Assembly: GCF_010093025.1 (NCBI RefSeq)
Contig: NZ_CP048114.1
Coordinates: forward strand, 1,736,001-1,800,000
Origin: Edaphobacter sp. 12200R-103
Lineage (GTDB): Bacteria; Acidobacteriota; Terriglobia; Terriglobales; Acidobacteriaceae
DNA: 64,000 nt
Direction of reading: 5' to 3'
In this document: piece after piece, positions 23,678 to 33,092 of the stretch
Position numbering within the stretch: position 1 is the first letter of the stretch
Layout: each line of letters begins with the position of its first letter
The notes under the pieces: model-generated
Seen by the model: only the letters and a program-made list of their open reading frames with translations
Told to the model about the DNA's origin: nothing
The model's database searches: none
Program-made: the position numbers and the translations under genes

Positions 23678-25705
23678 ATGGACCTTCAGCAGAAAATCCG
23701 GACTCTGCCCACCTCACCCGGCTGTTACCTGTACAAGAATGCCGAAGGCGAGGTGATCTACGTTGGCAAGGCGAAAAATCTCCGTACCCGGGTGCGATCG
23801 TATTTTCTGCAGGCCTCTCAGGCCAACGCGAAGACAGGCACGCTCATGCGCGAGGCCGTCGATCTGGACTACATCACGGTTGCCAACGAACACGAGGCCC
23901 TCGCCCTTGAGAACAACCTGATCAAGCAGCGCAAGCCCCGGTTCAACATTCTGCTGCGTGACGACAAGACGTATCCGTATATCAAGCTCACCATGTCGGA
24001 CCGCTTCCCCAAGGTCTTCGTGACTCGACGACTGCGGAAGGACGGAAGCGCATACTTTGGTCCCTACTTTCCCGGAAACCTGGCGCACCGCCTCGTCGAT
24101 CTGATCCATCGCAGCTTTCTGATTCCCAGCTGCAAGGTCGACCTGTCACGATATCACCCACGCGCGTGCCTGCAGTACTACATCAAACGCTGCCTTGGGC
24201 CATGTGTGGAAGGGCTGACGACGCCGGAGGAGTACCGACAGACCATCCGCGACGTGCAACTGTTTCTGGAAGGACGCCCCGGCGAGCTGGAGCAGCGGCT
24301 GACGGAACGTATGCAGGAGGCCGCCGCCCTCGAACGATACGAACTCGCCGCCCGTCTGCGCGACCAGCTCACGACCGTACACCAGATGCTGGACAAGCAG
24401 CGCATTGCAACGACCGACAATGAAGACGCCGATGTCTTCGGGTTTCACTACGAAAACGAGATGCTGGCGGTCAACCTCTTCCATATGCGCTCCGGCAAGA
24501 TCGTCGACCGGCGTGATTTCTTCTGGGAAGATCTACCCGAGTTTCTGGAGGCCTCCAGCGAAGAGGGCGAAGAAGTCGAGTCTGTTGTGCGAGAGCAAAC
24601 ACATATCGCATCGGCCACGGAATCGCTGACATCGTTTGAACCTGATCCGGCCTGCGCTGCCCCGGAGATCGGCGAAGGCGCTCCTCTGATGCAACATACG
24701 GCTCTGTCGGAGCCGGGAGCGGCTTTCAGTCCTGGGGCCTTTTTCTCTGCATTACTCAAGCAGCTCTACCTCGATCAGGGCTATGTGCCCCGCTCCATCC
24801 TTGTTCCGGTGGACTTTCCGGATCGCGCTCTCCTGGCAGAGATGCTGGGCGAACGTACCGGCCACCGCATCGAGATTCTGGCTCCGCAGCGCGGCGAAAA
24901 GCGTTCCCTGGTCGATCTGGTCGGCCAAAACGCGAAGCAGTCTTACGACCAGCGATTCCGTGTACTGCTACCCTCGCAAAAAGCCATCGTGGAGTCGCTC
25001 CAGGATGCCCTGACGCTGGAGGAGCCTCCGCGAAGGATCGAGTGTTTCGACATCTCTCACATTCAAGGAGCGGAGACGGTAGCCTCCATGGTGGTCTGGG
25101 AAGATGGCGCGATGAAGAAGTCGGACTACCGCAAATTCCAAGTTCGTACGGTGACCGGCGTCGACGACTTTGCCTCGATGCGCGAGATCGTGCAACGCCG
25201 CTACAAACGTTTATTGGAGGAGAAGAAGCCGTTCCCTTCCCTCATCCTGATCGACGGCGGGCTGGGTCAGTTACATGCGGCTGCCGATGCCCTTAACGAA
25301 TTGGGTGTCACTCTGCAGCCGCTGGCGTCCATCGCCAAGCGGGAAGAGATTATCTACATCTATGGGCAGGAGAGCGATCCCGTGGTTCTCGACCGCCGCT
25401 CGCCCGTGCTCCATCTCATTCAGAAGATACGGGACGAATCACATCGCTTTGCCATCTCATACCACCGCAAGCGCCGCGAGATGCGCGACCGCGACTCCGA
25501 GCTGCTTTCGATTCCGGGCGTTGGCCCACGCACTCGGCAGCGGTTGCTGGAGCATTTCGGCTCTGTCCGTGCCATCCGGCAGGCGGCCGAGAAGACGCCG
25601 GATGCGCTGACGGCTGTGGTGAGCGGTTCGACTGCCGAGAAAATCCGGAACTACTTTGTCACGGAAGATACTGCCGGGGCAGATACGCTCACTGTTCTGC
25701 CATAG
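23678..25705 (+). CDS. uvrC: UvrABC system protein C (excinuclease subunit)
   Basis: Makes the dual incisions in nucleotide excision repair. The N-terminal GIY-YIG nuclease (GCYLYKNAEGEVIYVGKAKN, then RVRSYF) is followed by a cysteine-containing linker, the UVR domain that binds UvrB (ALERYELAARLRDQL, about residue 217), and the RNase H-like C-terminal nuclease (IECFDISHIQG at about 457; LILIDGGLGQLH). A helix-hairpin-helix (SIPGVGPRTRQRLLEHFG, about 610) ends the protein. It is 675 residues, longer than the usual 600-620, because of a low-complexity insert at about residues 298-352. The last 17 bp overlap the convergent SGNH gene. Confidence 0.96.
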   Translation: MDLQQKIRTLPTSPGCYLYKNAEGEVIYVGKAKNLRTRVRSYFLQASQANAKTGTLMREAVDLDYITVANEHEALALENNLIKQRKPRFNILLRDDKTYPYIKLTMSDRFPKVFVTRRLRKDGSAYFGPYFPGNLAHRLVDLIHRSFLIPSCKVDLSRYHPRACLQYYIKRCLGPCVEGLTTPEEYRQTIRDVQLFLEGRPGELEQRLTERMQEAAALERYELAARLRDQLTTVHQMLDKQRIATTDNEDADVFGFHYENEMLAVNLFHMRSGKIVDRRDFFWEDLPEFLEASSEEGEEVESVVREQTHIASATESLTSFEPDPACAAPEIGEGAPLMQHTALSEPGAAFSPGAFFSALLKQLYLDQGYVPRSILVPVDFPDRALLAEMLGERTGHRIEILAPQRGEKRSLVDLVGQNAKQSYDQRFRVLLPSQKAIVESLQDALTLEEPPRRIECFDISHIQGAETVASMVVWEDGAMKKSDYRKFQVRTVTGVDDFASMREIVQRRYKRLLEEKKPFPSLILIDGGLGQLHAAADALNELGVTLQPLASIAKREEIIYIYGQESDPVVLDRRSPVLHLIQKIRDESHRFAISYHRKRREMRDRDSELLSIPGVGPRTRQRLLEHFGSVRAIRQAAEKTPDALTAVVSGSTAEKIRNYFVTEDTAGADTLTVLP

Positions 25706-26693
25706 GGGCCGTAGCTGCCTTCTCCTTAGAAGGAGCGACGGCTCCGTCCTTATGTGCAGGAACTGGCTTCTCCTTGGATCCGGTAGCTGCTGTCTTCTCT
25801 TTAGGCGCAGCAACTCCGTCCTTAGAGGCAGCAATCTCCTTTTCCTTGAGAGGAACAACTTCCTTCTCTTTAGGCACCGCAAGCTCTTTATAGAGCATGG
25901 CTCCGACAATCTTATGCACGGCGGTGGAAGGATGATTCTTGTGGTAGTAGAAGTACTGCGCCGGATTAGCGCACGGCGTGACGTCTTCGCTGAAGATGGA
26001 GCGTCCGGCACACTGATCTGTAGTGTCTTTAATCCCGAATTTCTCAGGGTGCTGAATGATGTAATCGTAGTAGATTCCCCATTTGCTCAAGCGGATATCC
26101 GCTCCACTGAGCTTGGAGGACATCTCAGCTGGAATACCCCGAATGGCTGGATTCAGACGCTTTGCCACACCGCTAAAGGCCGGAATCGCCTCAGGAAGCA
26201 CGGCAAGACGGAAGTGCCGTCCTCCGGCGTCGTATAGCGACTGAATCTCTCCCTCCAGATTCGCGACGGTCTGTTCCGTGGCGATGCGGCTGTCGTTCAG
26301 ACCACCTGCGATGAAGAACAGCGTGTTGTCCGGGTCGAAGACGATGGAGCCGTCATGGGCCCTGGCCACGAACTCAGCCACCTGGTTCTTCATTCCGAAT
26401 CCCAGAAGACCATTCGTGACGATGCGGCCCTTGTTCTCGCCCGTCGATGCGCCGCTCACGGCAAAATCCAGGCTCTTCTCTGCCGCGTCGTGCGCATTTG
26501 AGGGAACCATGGTCAGCCCCAGCTTCTGAGCCATGTACGCCACAGCAGTAGGGCCGTCACTGTCAACCCAGCCGCGTCCGATATCGGAGTAGCTGTCACC
26601 AAAGACGTAAATTCGTTCGATGGAGGGTTGTGTCTGCGCCGGTAGGAGCCCAGAAACAGAAAGGATCACCAGAAGAACAATGAAAAGCCGCAT
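25689..26693 (-). CDS. SGNH/GDSL-type hydrolase with Lys/Ala/Pro-rich tail
   Basis: Exported esterase or lipase-like protein. A signal peptide (MRLFIVLLVILSVSGLLPAQ) leads into an SGNH domain with the block I serine motif (YVFGDSYSDIGRG), block III (FFIAGGLND) and a block V-like DxxH region around the NHPSTAVHKIVG stretch. The last 60 or so residues are low-complexity repeats built from KEK, KDG, APSK and VPKEK units. Such a tail is unusual for this family and might bind polyanionic surface polymers. An upstream start would add 34 residues in front of the signal and is rejected. Convergent with uvrC, overlapping it by 17 bp. Confidence 0.78.
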   Translation of the reverse strand: MRLFIVLLVILSVSGLLPAQTQPSIERIYVFGDSYSDIGRGWVDSDGPTAVAYMAQKLGLTMVPSNAHDAAEKSLDFAVSGASTGENKGRIVTNGLLGFGMKNQVAEFVARAHDGSIVFDPDNTLFFIAGGLNDSRIATEQTVANLEGEIQSLYDAGGRHFRLAVLPEAIPAFSGVAKRLNPAIRGIPAEMSSKLSGADIRLSKWGIYYDYIIQHPEKFGIKDTTDQCAGRSIFSEDVTPCANPAQYFYYHKNHPSTAVHKIVGAMLYKELAVPKEKEVVPLKEKEIAASKDGVAAPKEKTAATGSKEKPVPAHKDGAVAPSKEKAATAPMAEQ

Positions 26694-26755
26694 GCGTGAA
26701 CTATCGTACTGGAAGGCCACTGCTTCCCAAAATGGAATTATTCCGTGTTCCCCTT

Positions 26756-27616
26756 CTATTGGTCTCCGCCGGAGCCTGCCTGGAACGTATTGCACTGATT
26801 CAAATCGCCTGACTGCAATCCGCGCACAAACCAGCGCTGCCTCTGCTCGGAGCTGCCGTGTGTGAAGGTTTCGGGCGAGACGGCGCCTCGCGACATCTTC
26901 TGCAGATGGTCGTCCCCTACGGCTGCCGCCGCGCTGAGACCATCCCGAACGTCCTCTTCATGGATAATCCCGCGTTGTGCAGCGGTGTGCGCCCATACAC
27001 CCGCCAGGCAATCCGCTTGCAGCTCCAGCATCACGGAGAGCTGATTTCTCTGCCCCGGATTGCGCGCCTGCAGTTGGCGCATGCTCTGTTCGATGCCAAG
27101 GACATTCTGGACATGATGACCAAGCTCATGGGCGATCACATAGGCCTGGGCAAAGTCTGCCGTGCTGCCGCCGATACGCCGCAGCTCATCCCAGAAGCTC
27201 AGATCGATGTAGACCTTTTCGTCTGCCGGGCAGTAGAAAGGCCCTGTCTGCGATTGAGCCGTCCCGCAGCCGGAGCGTGTGTAATCCCGAAACAGGACGA
27301 GCTTGGCATGACGATAAGCCTGACGAGACTGCTCCGGCAGCAGGGTCTCCCACTCATGCTGAACGTCATCGAGCACATAGGAGACGAGTTGGGCCGAACG
27401 ATCCTCAGCGGCGGACGAAGCCGCGGGTCTGCTGTTCGTGGTCGAAACCTGGCCACCGCCGGCGAGATAACTTCCAATGTAGTTTCGGCCCGTGATCAGG
27501 CTGATGATGACCAGAAAGATGAAACCGATAATTCCAATACCGCCGCCGCCGAAGCCGCCGGAAGAGCCACGTCGGTCCTCGACGTCGCTGCTGAGCCCTC
27601 CAGGAGTCCAATCCAT
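26756..27616 (-). CDS. Neutral zinc metallopeptidase, YpfJ/KPN_02809 family
   Basis: A 286-residue membrane-anchored protein of the YpfJ (DUF2342-unrelated, PF04228) type. A glycine-rich N terminus precedes a single membrane segment (IGIIGFIFLVIISLITG). The zinc-binding HELGHH motif in YVIAHELGHHVQN lies near residue 166, followed by ELQADCLAGVWAH, which is diagnostic of the family. GGGGTG near the ATG is a weak ribosome-binding site. Peptidase activity is inferred from the motif; substrates are unknown. The gene stands alone between the SGNH gene and the divergent GT39 gene. Confidence 0.88.
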   Translation of the reverse strand: MDWTPGGLSSDVEDRRGSSGGFGGGGIGIIGFIFLVIISLITGRNYIGSYLAGGGQVSTTNSRPAASSAAEDRSAQLVSYVLDDVQHEWETLLPEQSRQAYRHAKLVLFRDYTRSGCGTAQSQTGPFYCPADEKVYIDLSFWDELRRIGGSTADFAQAYVIAHELGHHVQNVLGIEQSMRQLQARNPGQRNQLSVMLELQADCLAGVWAHTAAQRGIIHEEDVRDGLSAAAAVGDDHLQKMSRGAVSPETFTHGSSEQRQRWFVRGLQSGDLNQCNTFQAGSGGDQ

Positions 27617-27739
27617 CGTTCACCCCGCTAAACTATGCCAGTATCGGGCCCGCCTCGCAACCAGAATAGTTGCCGACCCGGGAACGAAAAACGCCCGGTT
27701 CCGTAATAGTAGTCGAATCTGGATTCAGGGAGAGTATCG

Positions 27740-29347
27740 ATGTCTACGGCAACTGCTTCGACTACCGTGGTACGTCCGGTGGATAGGTCCTTTCGCAACG
27801 CTCTCCGGCTGGCTCTGTTCTTTGCTCTCATCAAATTGGCTTTGCACATCGGAACGAATCTTTGGGAAGCACACATCGGCTGGGGATATTTCCGCGACGA
27901 ATTCTATTACCTGGCCTGCGGAAACCATCTCGCCTGGGGCTATGTCGATCACGGTCCTGTCGTGGCCTTGCAGGCGCGAATCGCCGAAACCATGTTTGGG
28001 CACTCGTTGGCCGGCATTCGCCTGCTGTCCGCTGTCGCTGGCGCCCTCCGGGTTCTGCTGACAGGGCTGCTGGTATGGGCTCTTGGGGGGCGAAGACCGG
28101 CACAGGCTCTCGCGATGATCGGCATCCTGCTCGCGCCGCAATATCTTGGACTCGACAGCTTTCTTTCCATGAACTCGTGGGAGTCCTTTTTCTGGATGGC
28201 CTGCCTGCTGGCTCTCATTCTACTGCTTCGGGGAAGAAGCATCCGTGCCTGCTGGATCGTCTTCGGGATCTCCGCCGGGATTGGTCTGTTGAACAAACCA
28301 TCCATGACATTTTTCCTGGTCGCGCTGCTGATCGGACTGCTGCTGACACCCGAGCGGCGAATCCTCTTCAGTCGCTGGAGCGCACTTGGTGTTGCTCTGA
28401 TGATCCTGATTGCTCTCCCTAACCTCCTATGGCAGGTTGCAAATCACTGGCCTACGCTGGAGTTCCTTCACAACGGTCGAGTAGGGCACAAGAATATTGC
28501 GCTTGCTCCACTTCCCTTCCTCGTGCAACAGGTCTTAAATCTGAACCCTGTCTCGATCTTTCTCTGGGGATGGGGCCTGCTCTGGTTGCTCTTCCATCGC
28601 ACGGCAAAGAGCTGGCGGTTTCTCGGACTCACCTACCTTCTTTTTCTTGCAGGCATGATGGCGCTTCACGCGAAGGACTATTACGTAATTCCCATCTATC
28701 CAATTCTGTTCGCAGCTGGAGGACTTGCGTGGGAGCAGCAATTCCGCAATCGCCCGGCGGTTTGCGATGATCGGGCCTTCGCTTTCCCTGTCTACGAGAC
28801 GCTGCTCATCCTGACCGGGCTGCTGACTCTTCCAATGGCAATCCCGGTTCTACGTCCTGCGCCATGGATTGCGTATGCGAAAGCGATCCACCTCTACGAT
28901 CAATCCGGCAACACTGAGAATGTATCCAGCGGCCTTCTGCCACAGTTCTATGCCGACCGGTTCGGGTGGCAGGAAGAGGTGGATAAGATCCAAACCATCG
29001 TGCAACACCTCTCACCAGAGGATCGGGCACACGTGGGCATCCTGGCGAACAATTACGGAGAGGCAGGCGCCCTGGACTTCCTGGGCCATGACCTTCCTCC
29101 TGTCATCAGCGGACACAACACCTACTGGATATGGGGACCGCACGATGTCGGTGGCCAGGTCCTGATCGTCATCTCCGGAGATCCACCGGACCGCTTCAAA
29201 GAATTCTGCAGGCAGGTCGAAGACGAAGGGCGCCTGAATCATCCGTTCTCGATGCCTTACGAGCGCAAGCACATCTATCTTCTTCACGATTGCAGACGCC
29301 CGATGTCTCCCAAGGATGATTGGATCAGGTACAAGCACTACTTCTAA
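27740..29347 (+). CDS. GT39/ArnT-like polytopic glycosyltransferase
   Basis: A 535-residue inner-membrane protein with about 11-12 membrane helices, resembling the dolichyl/undecaprenyl-phosphate-mannose transferase family. The catalytic acidic pair is in the first periplasmic loop (YFRDEFYYLACGNHLAWGYVDHGP, in two parts: DE and the GYVDHGP motif). The C-terminal soluble domain ends in KHIYLLHDCRRP. It should move a sugar from a lipid carrier to lipid or protein at the outer face of the membrane. Acceptor and donor are not inferable. GGGAGAG lies shortly before the ATG. It is followed 30-50 bp later by a permease gene on the same strand. Confidence 0.8.
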   Translation: MSTATASTTVVRPVDRSFRNALRLALFFALIKLALHIGTNLWEAHIGWGYFRDEFYYLACGNHLAWGYVDHGPVVALQARIAETMFGHSLAGIRLLSAVAGALRVLLTGLLVWALGGRRPAQALAMIGILLAPQYLGLDSFLSMNSWESFFWMACLLALILLLRGRSIRACWIVFGISAGIGLLNKPSMTFFLVALLIGLLLTPERRILFSRWSALGVALMILIALPNLLWQVANHWPTLEFLHNGRVGHKNIALAPLPFLVQQVLNLNPVSIFLWGWGLLWLLFHRTAKSWRFLGLTYLLFLAGMMALHAKDYYVIPIYPILFAAGGLAWEQQFRNRPAVCDDRAFAFPVYETLLILTGLLTLPMAIPVLRPAPWIAYAKAIHLYDQSGNTENVSSGLLPQFYADRFGWQEEVDKIQTIVQHLSPEDRAHVGILANNYGEAGALDFLGHDLPPVISGHNTYWIWGPHDVGGQVLIVISGDPPDRFKEFCRQVEDEGRLNHPFSMPYERKHIYLLHDCRRPMSPKDDWIRYKHYF

Positions 29348-29398
29348 CGCTTCCCCTGCCAAAGCGTCTCTGTTGCTGTGCTACTCTCCGAGCAACGC

Positions 29399-30766
29399 AT
29401 GCAAGTGAAAGAGCAGCCACAGACGGAACTGCCCCGCGTCCTGAACGCGTCTCATGCCACCTCTATTGTGGTTGGCATCATCATCGGCAGCGGAATTTTT
29501 CTTGTCCCTCGCGAGATGATGGCCGCCGTCGGTTCCTCCGGCATGGTCTATGCGGTATGGATTGTGGGCGGCCTGCTGTCGCTGTTCGGTGCCATGACCT
29601 ATGCCGAGATTGCCGCCCTGCGGCCAAAGTATGGCGGAGAATATGCCTTTCTGCGCGAGGCATACGGCGATCTCGTCGGCTTTCTGTACATGTGGACGTG
29701 GATCACTGTCGCCAAGCCTGCATCCATCGCCACGATCGCCGCAGGACTGGCGCGAGTGCTGGCAACCTTTCCCGCGTTCTACTTCCTGGAACATCGCGCC
29801 TTCGGTTCCCTGCTTTGGAGCCAGATCTTTGCCATCGCGGTCACATGGCTGATCACCGGCCTCAACATTCTGGGCACACGAAAGTCCGGCAATGTGCAGC
29901 TCGCCCTGACCTGGCTTAAGATTCTGCTGATCGGTGTCATCGCCGGTATCTGCTTCAGCGCAGCAGGCAGCCACGGCTCATGGCACAACTTTGCGACGGA
30001 GTTCACCGGAGCGCATGGTGGTTTTTCAGGATTCATGATCGCCCTCATTGCTGCGCTATGGGCATATGACGGATGGAGCGACGTCACCCAGATGGCCGGC
30101 GAGGTCAAGGATCCGCAGCGTAGTCTGCCTTTGGCCCTCATCGGCGGAGTCGCCATCGTTGGCGGACTCTACATGCTGACCAACGCGGCCATTCAGTACG
30201 TCATGCCCGCGGCTGCAATCGCGGGCGCCGACCGGCCAGCAGCCGATGCGCTGGGACTCATTGCCGGAAGCTGGGGCTCCGGCCTGGTCTCGATTGGAAT
30301 GGCCGTCAGTATCTGCGCGACGTTCGTGGGGTCTACGTTGTCAGGGGCGAGAGTCCCATTCGCTGCAGCTCACGATGGCCTGTTCTTCCGGCAGTTGGCG
30401 CACGTTCATCCAAAGTTCCGTACACCCTCGACGTCTCTCATTCTGCAGGCGATTCTCAGTTCTCTGCTGCTGCTGGCAATCGGGCGGTTCCAGTCGTTGT
30501 TCTCGCTGGCAATTTTTGCGGAGTGGTTCTTCTACGCTCTGACGGCGAGCACAGTCTTCGTCTTCCGACGACGCGACCCCGCCGGATCACGGCCTTACAG
30601 CGTTTGGGGATATCCTGTGCTGCCGCTGCTCTTTATCGCAGCCGCTGTCATTCTACTGGTGTTTTCGTTTGCCAATCAGCCGCGGAACTCTATCATCGGA
30701 ACCGTCATTATCCTGTGCGGAATTCCTCTGCACTACGCCTTCCAGAGGAGAAGACAGACAGCCTAG
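29399..30766 (+). CDS. APC-family amino acid permease (LAT/SLC7-like)
   Basis: A twelve-helix transporter of 455 residues. The N-terminal unwound helix motif is visible (TSIVVGIIIGSGIFLVPREM), as is the PKYGGEYAFLREAYGD loop and a DGWSDVTQMAGEVKDPQRSLP segment after helix 6, all typical of the L-type amino-acid transporter group. The substrate is probably an amino acid but cannot be refined. The ATG at 29399 is chosen over a GTG 21 bases upstream; neither has a strong ribosome-binding site. The gene may be transcribed with the GT39 gene. It converges with glgA, whose stop overlaps by 4 bp. Confidence 0.82.
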   Translation: MQVKEQPQTELPRVLNASHATSIVVGIIIGSGIFLVPREMMAAVGSSGMVYAVWIVGGLLSLFGAMTYAEIAALRPKYGGEYAFLREAYGDLVGFLYMWTWITVAKPASIATIAAGLARVLATFPAFYFLEHRAFGSLLWSQIFAIAVTWLITGLNILGTRKSGNVQLALTWLKILLIGVIAGICFSAAGSHGSWHNFATEFTGAHGGFSGFMIALIAALWAYDGWSDVTQMAGEVKDPQRSLPLALIGGVAIVGGLYMLTNAAIQYVMPAAAIAGADRPAADALGLIAGSWGSGLVSIGMAVSICATFVGSTLSGARVPFAAAHDGLFFRQLAHVHPKFRTPSTSLILQAILSSLLLLAIGRFQSLFSLAIFAEWFFYALTASTVFVFRRRDPAGSRPYSVWGYPVLPLLFIAAAVILLVFSFANQPRNSIIGTVIILCGIPLHYAFQRRRQTA

Positions 30767-32214
30767 CTGCTGCGGTTCTGGATCACGCGTTCGTAGACGC
30801 GTACATATTCCTGTGCCGGCTTCTCCCAGGAGAAGTCTTCTGCCATGGCGCGCTTCATCATTGCCGTCCAGGTCTTTTTGTCCCGGAAGGTGGCGAGTGC
30901 ACGCTGAATCGCATCGAGCAGAGCGTCGGAGTCGTAGCCCCAGAACTTGAATCCATTGCCGCCACCGTCAGGCCGTTCGTGGATGGAGTCCTGCAGGCCT
31001 CCCGTCGCGCGGACCACCGGGATGGTTCCGTACTTCAGACTGTAGATCTGGTTCAGGCCGCCCGGCTCGTAACGCGACGGCATCAAGAAGATATCGGCCC
31101 CAGCCTCGATCTTGTGCGCCATCACGTTATCGAACCTGACCTGAACGCGCATCTTTCCGGGGTAACGCGCCGCCATCTCCGGCAGCAGCCGCTCGTAATA
31201 CTCCTCGCCGTTGCCCAACATCACCAGCACAACATCTTCCTGCATCAGACGGTCGAGAATATCGACAATGAAGTCGATCCCCTTCTGCGTAGCGAGGCGT
31301 GAAACCACGCCAATCACAGCTGTTTCATCGCTAATGTCTTCCAGATGAAACGCGTGCAACAGATCGCGCCTGCACTCCTGTTTTCCTGCCAGCTTGCCCG
31401 CTGTGTAATGGCCGGCGATGTGGGGGTCCGTCTCCGGGTTCCACTCGCCGTAATCCGCCCCATTCAGAATTCCGAATAGATCGCTGGCACGGCGCCGAAA
31501 GGAATCCTCAAGACCATTTCCGAACTCCGCAGTCTGGATCTCCTGCGCGTAGGTCTGGCTGACAGTCGTGATCGCATCCGCGTAGACAACGCCTCCCTTC
31601 AGGAAGTTCACCTGGTCGTACTGTTCCAGCTTGTCCATGGTGAACATATCCCACGGAAGCAGAAGCGTCTCCATGGTGCGCGGCGGAAACCAGCCGTGAT
31701 AGCCCGCATTGTGGATGGTCAATACAGCGGGAACCTTGCGGAAGACGGGGTCAAAGTAATAGATGGATCGCAACATCACCGCAGCCATCGCCGTCTGCCA
31801 GTCGTGCACATGAAAGACGTCAGGAACTCCAATAATCTTGGTCGCTTCGAGCACGGCACGGCAAAAAGCACCGAAGCGCTCTGCATTATCCGGGTAATCT
31901 CCTGACGGCGTGGAGTAGAAGCTCTCCCGGTCGAACAGCTCGGGCATGTCGACAAAGTACATCTGTACCCCGTCCGCGATTCCTCCATCCAGAACGCGCG
32001 CAAAGCGGTTGTACGAAGGAAAAGGAACGGTCAGGCTGGGGAGAACGACTTGCGCCTTTGAGACGGCCTTCGCGACCTGGCGATAGTACGGGATATAGAC
32101 CTGCACCTTATGCCCCATCTTCACCAGCGTCTTCGGCAGAGCGCTGATCACGTCCGCCAGCCCGCCGGTCTTTGCCCACGGTGCACACTCCGAAGCCGCA
32201 AACACAATATGCAT
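30763..32214 (-). CDS. glgA: Glycogen synthase (ADP-glucose, GT5)
   Basis: Transfers glucose from ADP-glucose to alpha-1,4-glucan. The N-terminal KTGGLADV motif (ECAPWAKTGGLADVISALPK) binds ADP-glucose, and the C-terminal domain shows PSRYEPGGLNQIYSLKYGTIPVVRATGGL, the conserved donor site. The 483 residues match the family. The ATG with GGGAG six bases upstream is clearly better than the upstream in-frame start. No other glg genes are nearby. The gene is divergent from rsmA. Confidence 0.95.
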   Translation of the reverse strand: MHIVFAASECAPWAKTGGLADVISALPKTLVKMGHKVQVYIPYYRQVAKAVSKAQVVLPSLTVPFPSYNRFARVLDGGIADGVQMYFVDMPELFDRESFYSTPSGDYPDNAERFGAFCRAVLEATKIIGVPDVFHVHDWQTAMAAVMLRSIYYFDPVFRKVPAVLTIHNAGYHGWFPPRTMETLLLPWDMFTMDKLEQYDQVNFLKGGVVYADAITTVSQTYAQEIQTAEFGNGLEDSFRRRASDLFGILNGADYGEWNPETDPHIAGHYTAGKLAGKQECRRDLLHAFHLEDISDETAVIGVVSRLATQKGIDFIVDILDRLMQEDVVLVMLGNGEEYYERLLPEMAARYPGKMRVQVRFDNVMAHKIEAGADIFLMPSRYEPGGLNQIYSLKYGTIPVVRATGGLQDSIHERPDGGGNGFKFWGYDSDALLDAIQRALATFRDKKTWTAMMKRAMAEDFSWEKPAQEYVRVYERVIQNRSS

Positions 32215-32294
32215 GCCGTCTCCCTCTCGTTCCTCAACCCAAAACGTTAGTCTATACAAAGAGATGCATAAAGCCGTTTATCGGCTTCCACCGT

Positions 32295-33083
32295 ATGAAG
32301 CGTAAACCAAAACTCGGGCAAAACTTCCTGGTGGACGACCGCGCTCGACACGCCATCGTCGATGCTCTGGGTGACATTCGCCAGCGGACGGTGATCGAGA
32401 TCGGGCCGGGACACGGAGCTATCACCGACATTCTGGCGGAAAAGGCCAACCAGCTGATTGCCCTGGAGCTGGATCGGGAGCTGGCCCCCGGCCTCGCCCA
32501 GCGGTTCGCCGCAAGACCCAATGTCCGGATCATCGAGATCGATGTCCTGAAGGCAGACTTTGCATCGATCGTTCCCATCGGGGAGACGGCTGATGTTGTG
32601 GGAAATCTTCCCTACTACATCACCTCCGACATTCTCCTGAAGCTCTTCCATGCTGGAGCTTCCGGTCTGCTCTCCCGTGCAGTGGTCATGATGCAGCGCG
32701 AGGTGGCCGCACGGGTCGCAGCCTCTCCCGGAGGACGGGAGTATGGCCTGCTCTCAGCCACCGCCCAGATGAACGCCCGCGTCGAAGACCTCTTCACGCT
32801 TCCACCCTCGGCCTTCTCACCGCCCCCCGAGGTGTATTCGACCGTGCTCAGGCTGGACTTTGCGCCCCGATTCAGCGAACTGGGCGTGGATCCGGAGAGA
32901 TTCGACAGCTTCCTGAAACAGATCTTTGCCCAGAAGCGAAAGACCCTCGAGAACAATCTGCGGGCCGCAGGCTTCGCCTCCGACGATCTCGAATCCCGCT
33001 GGCCTGCGGCTGTGCCCCGGAAGTCGCGCGCAGAAACCCTGTCGCTGGAGGCAATGGCGGAGCTGTACCACGCCCTCAAGTAA
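32295..33083 (+). CDS. rsmA: 16S rRNA dimethyladenosine transferase (KsgA)
   Basis: Dimethylates A1518 and A1519 of 16S rRNA late in small-subunit assembly. The product starts MKRKPKLGQNFLVDD, a textbook N terminus; SAM motif I is VIEIGPGHGAITDILA and the catalytic NLPYYITS motif is intact. The C-terminal helical domain ends with SRAETLSLEAMAELYHAL. The 262-residue length is normal. Longer in-frame starts upstream run into the glgA promoter and are rejected. No Shine-Dalgarno is visible before the ATG. Confidence 0.95.
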   Translation: MKRKPKLGQNFLVDDRARHAIVDALGDIRQRTVIEIGPGHGAITDILAEKANQLIALELDRELAPGLAQRFAARPNVRIIEIDVLKADFASIVPIGETADVVGNLPYYITSDILLKLFHAGASGLLSRAVVMMQREVAARVAASPGGREYGLLSATAQMNARVEDLFTLPPSAFSPPPEVYSTVLRLDFAPRFSELGVDPERFDSFLKQIFAQKRKTLENNLRAAGFASDDLESRWPAAVPRKSRAETLSLEAMAELYHALK

Positions 33084-33092
33084 GCTATTTCA

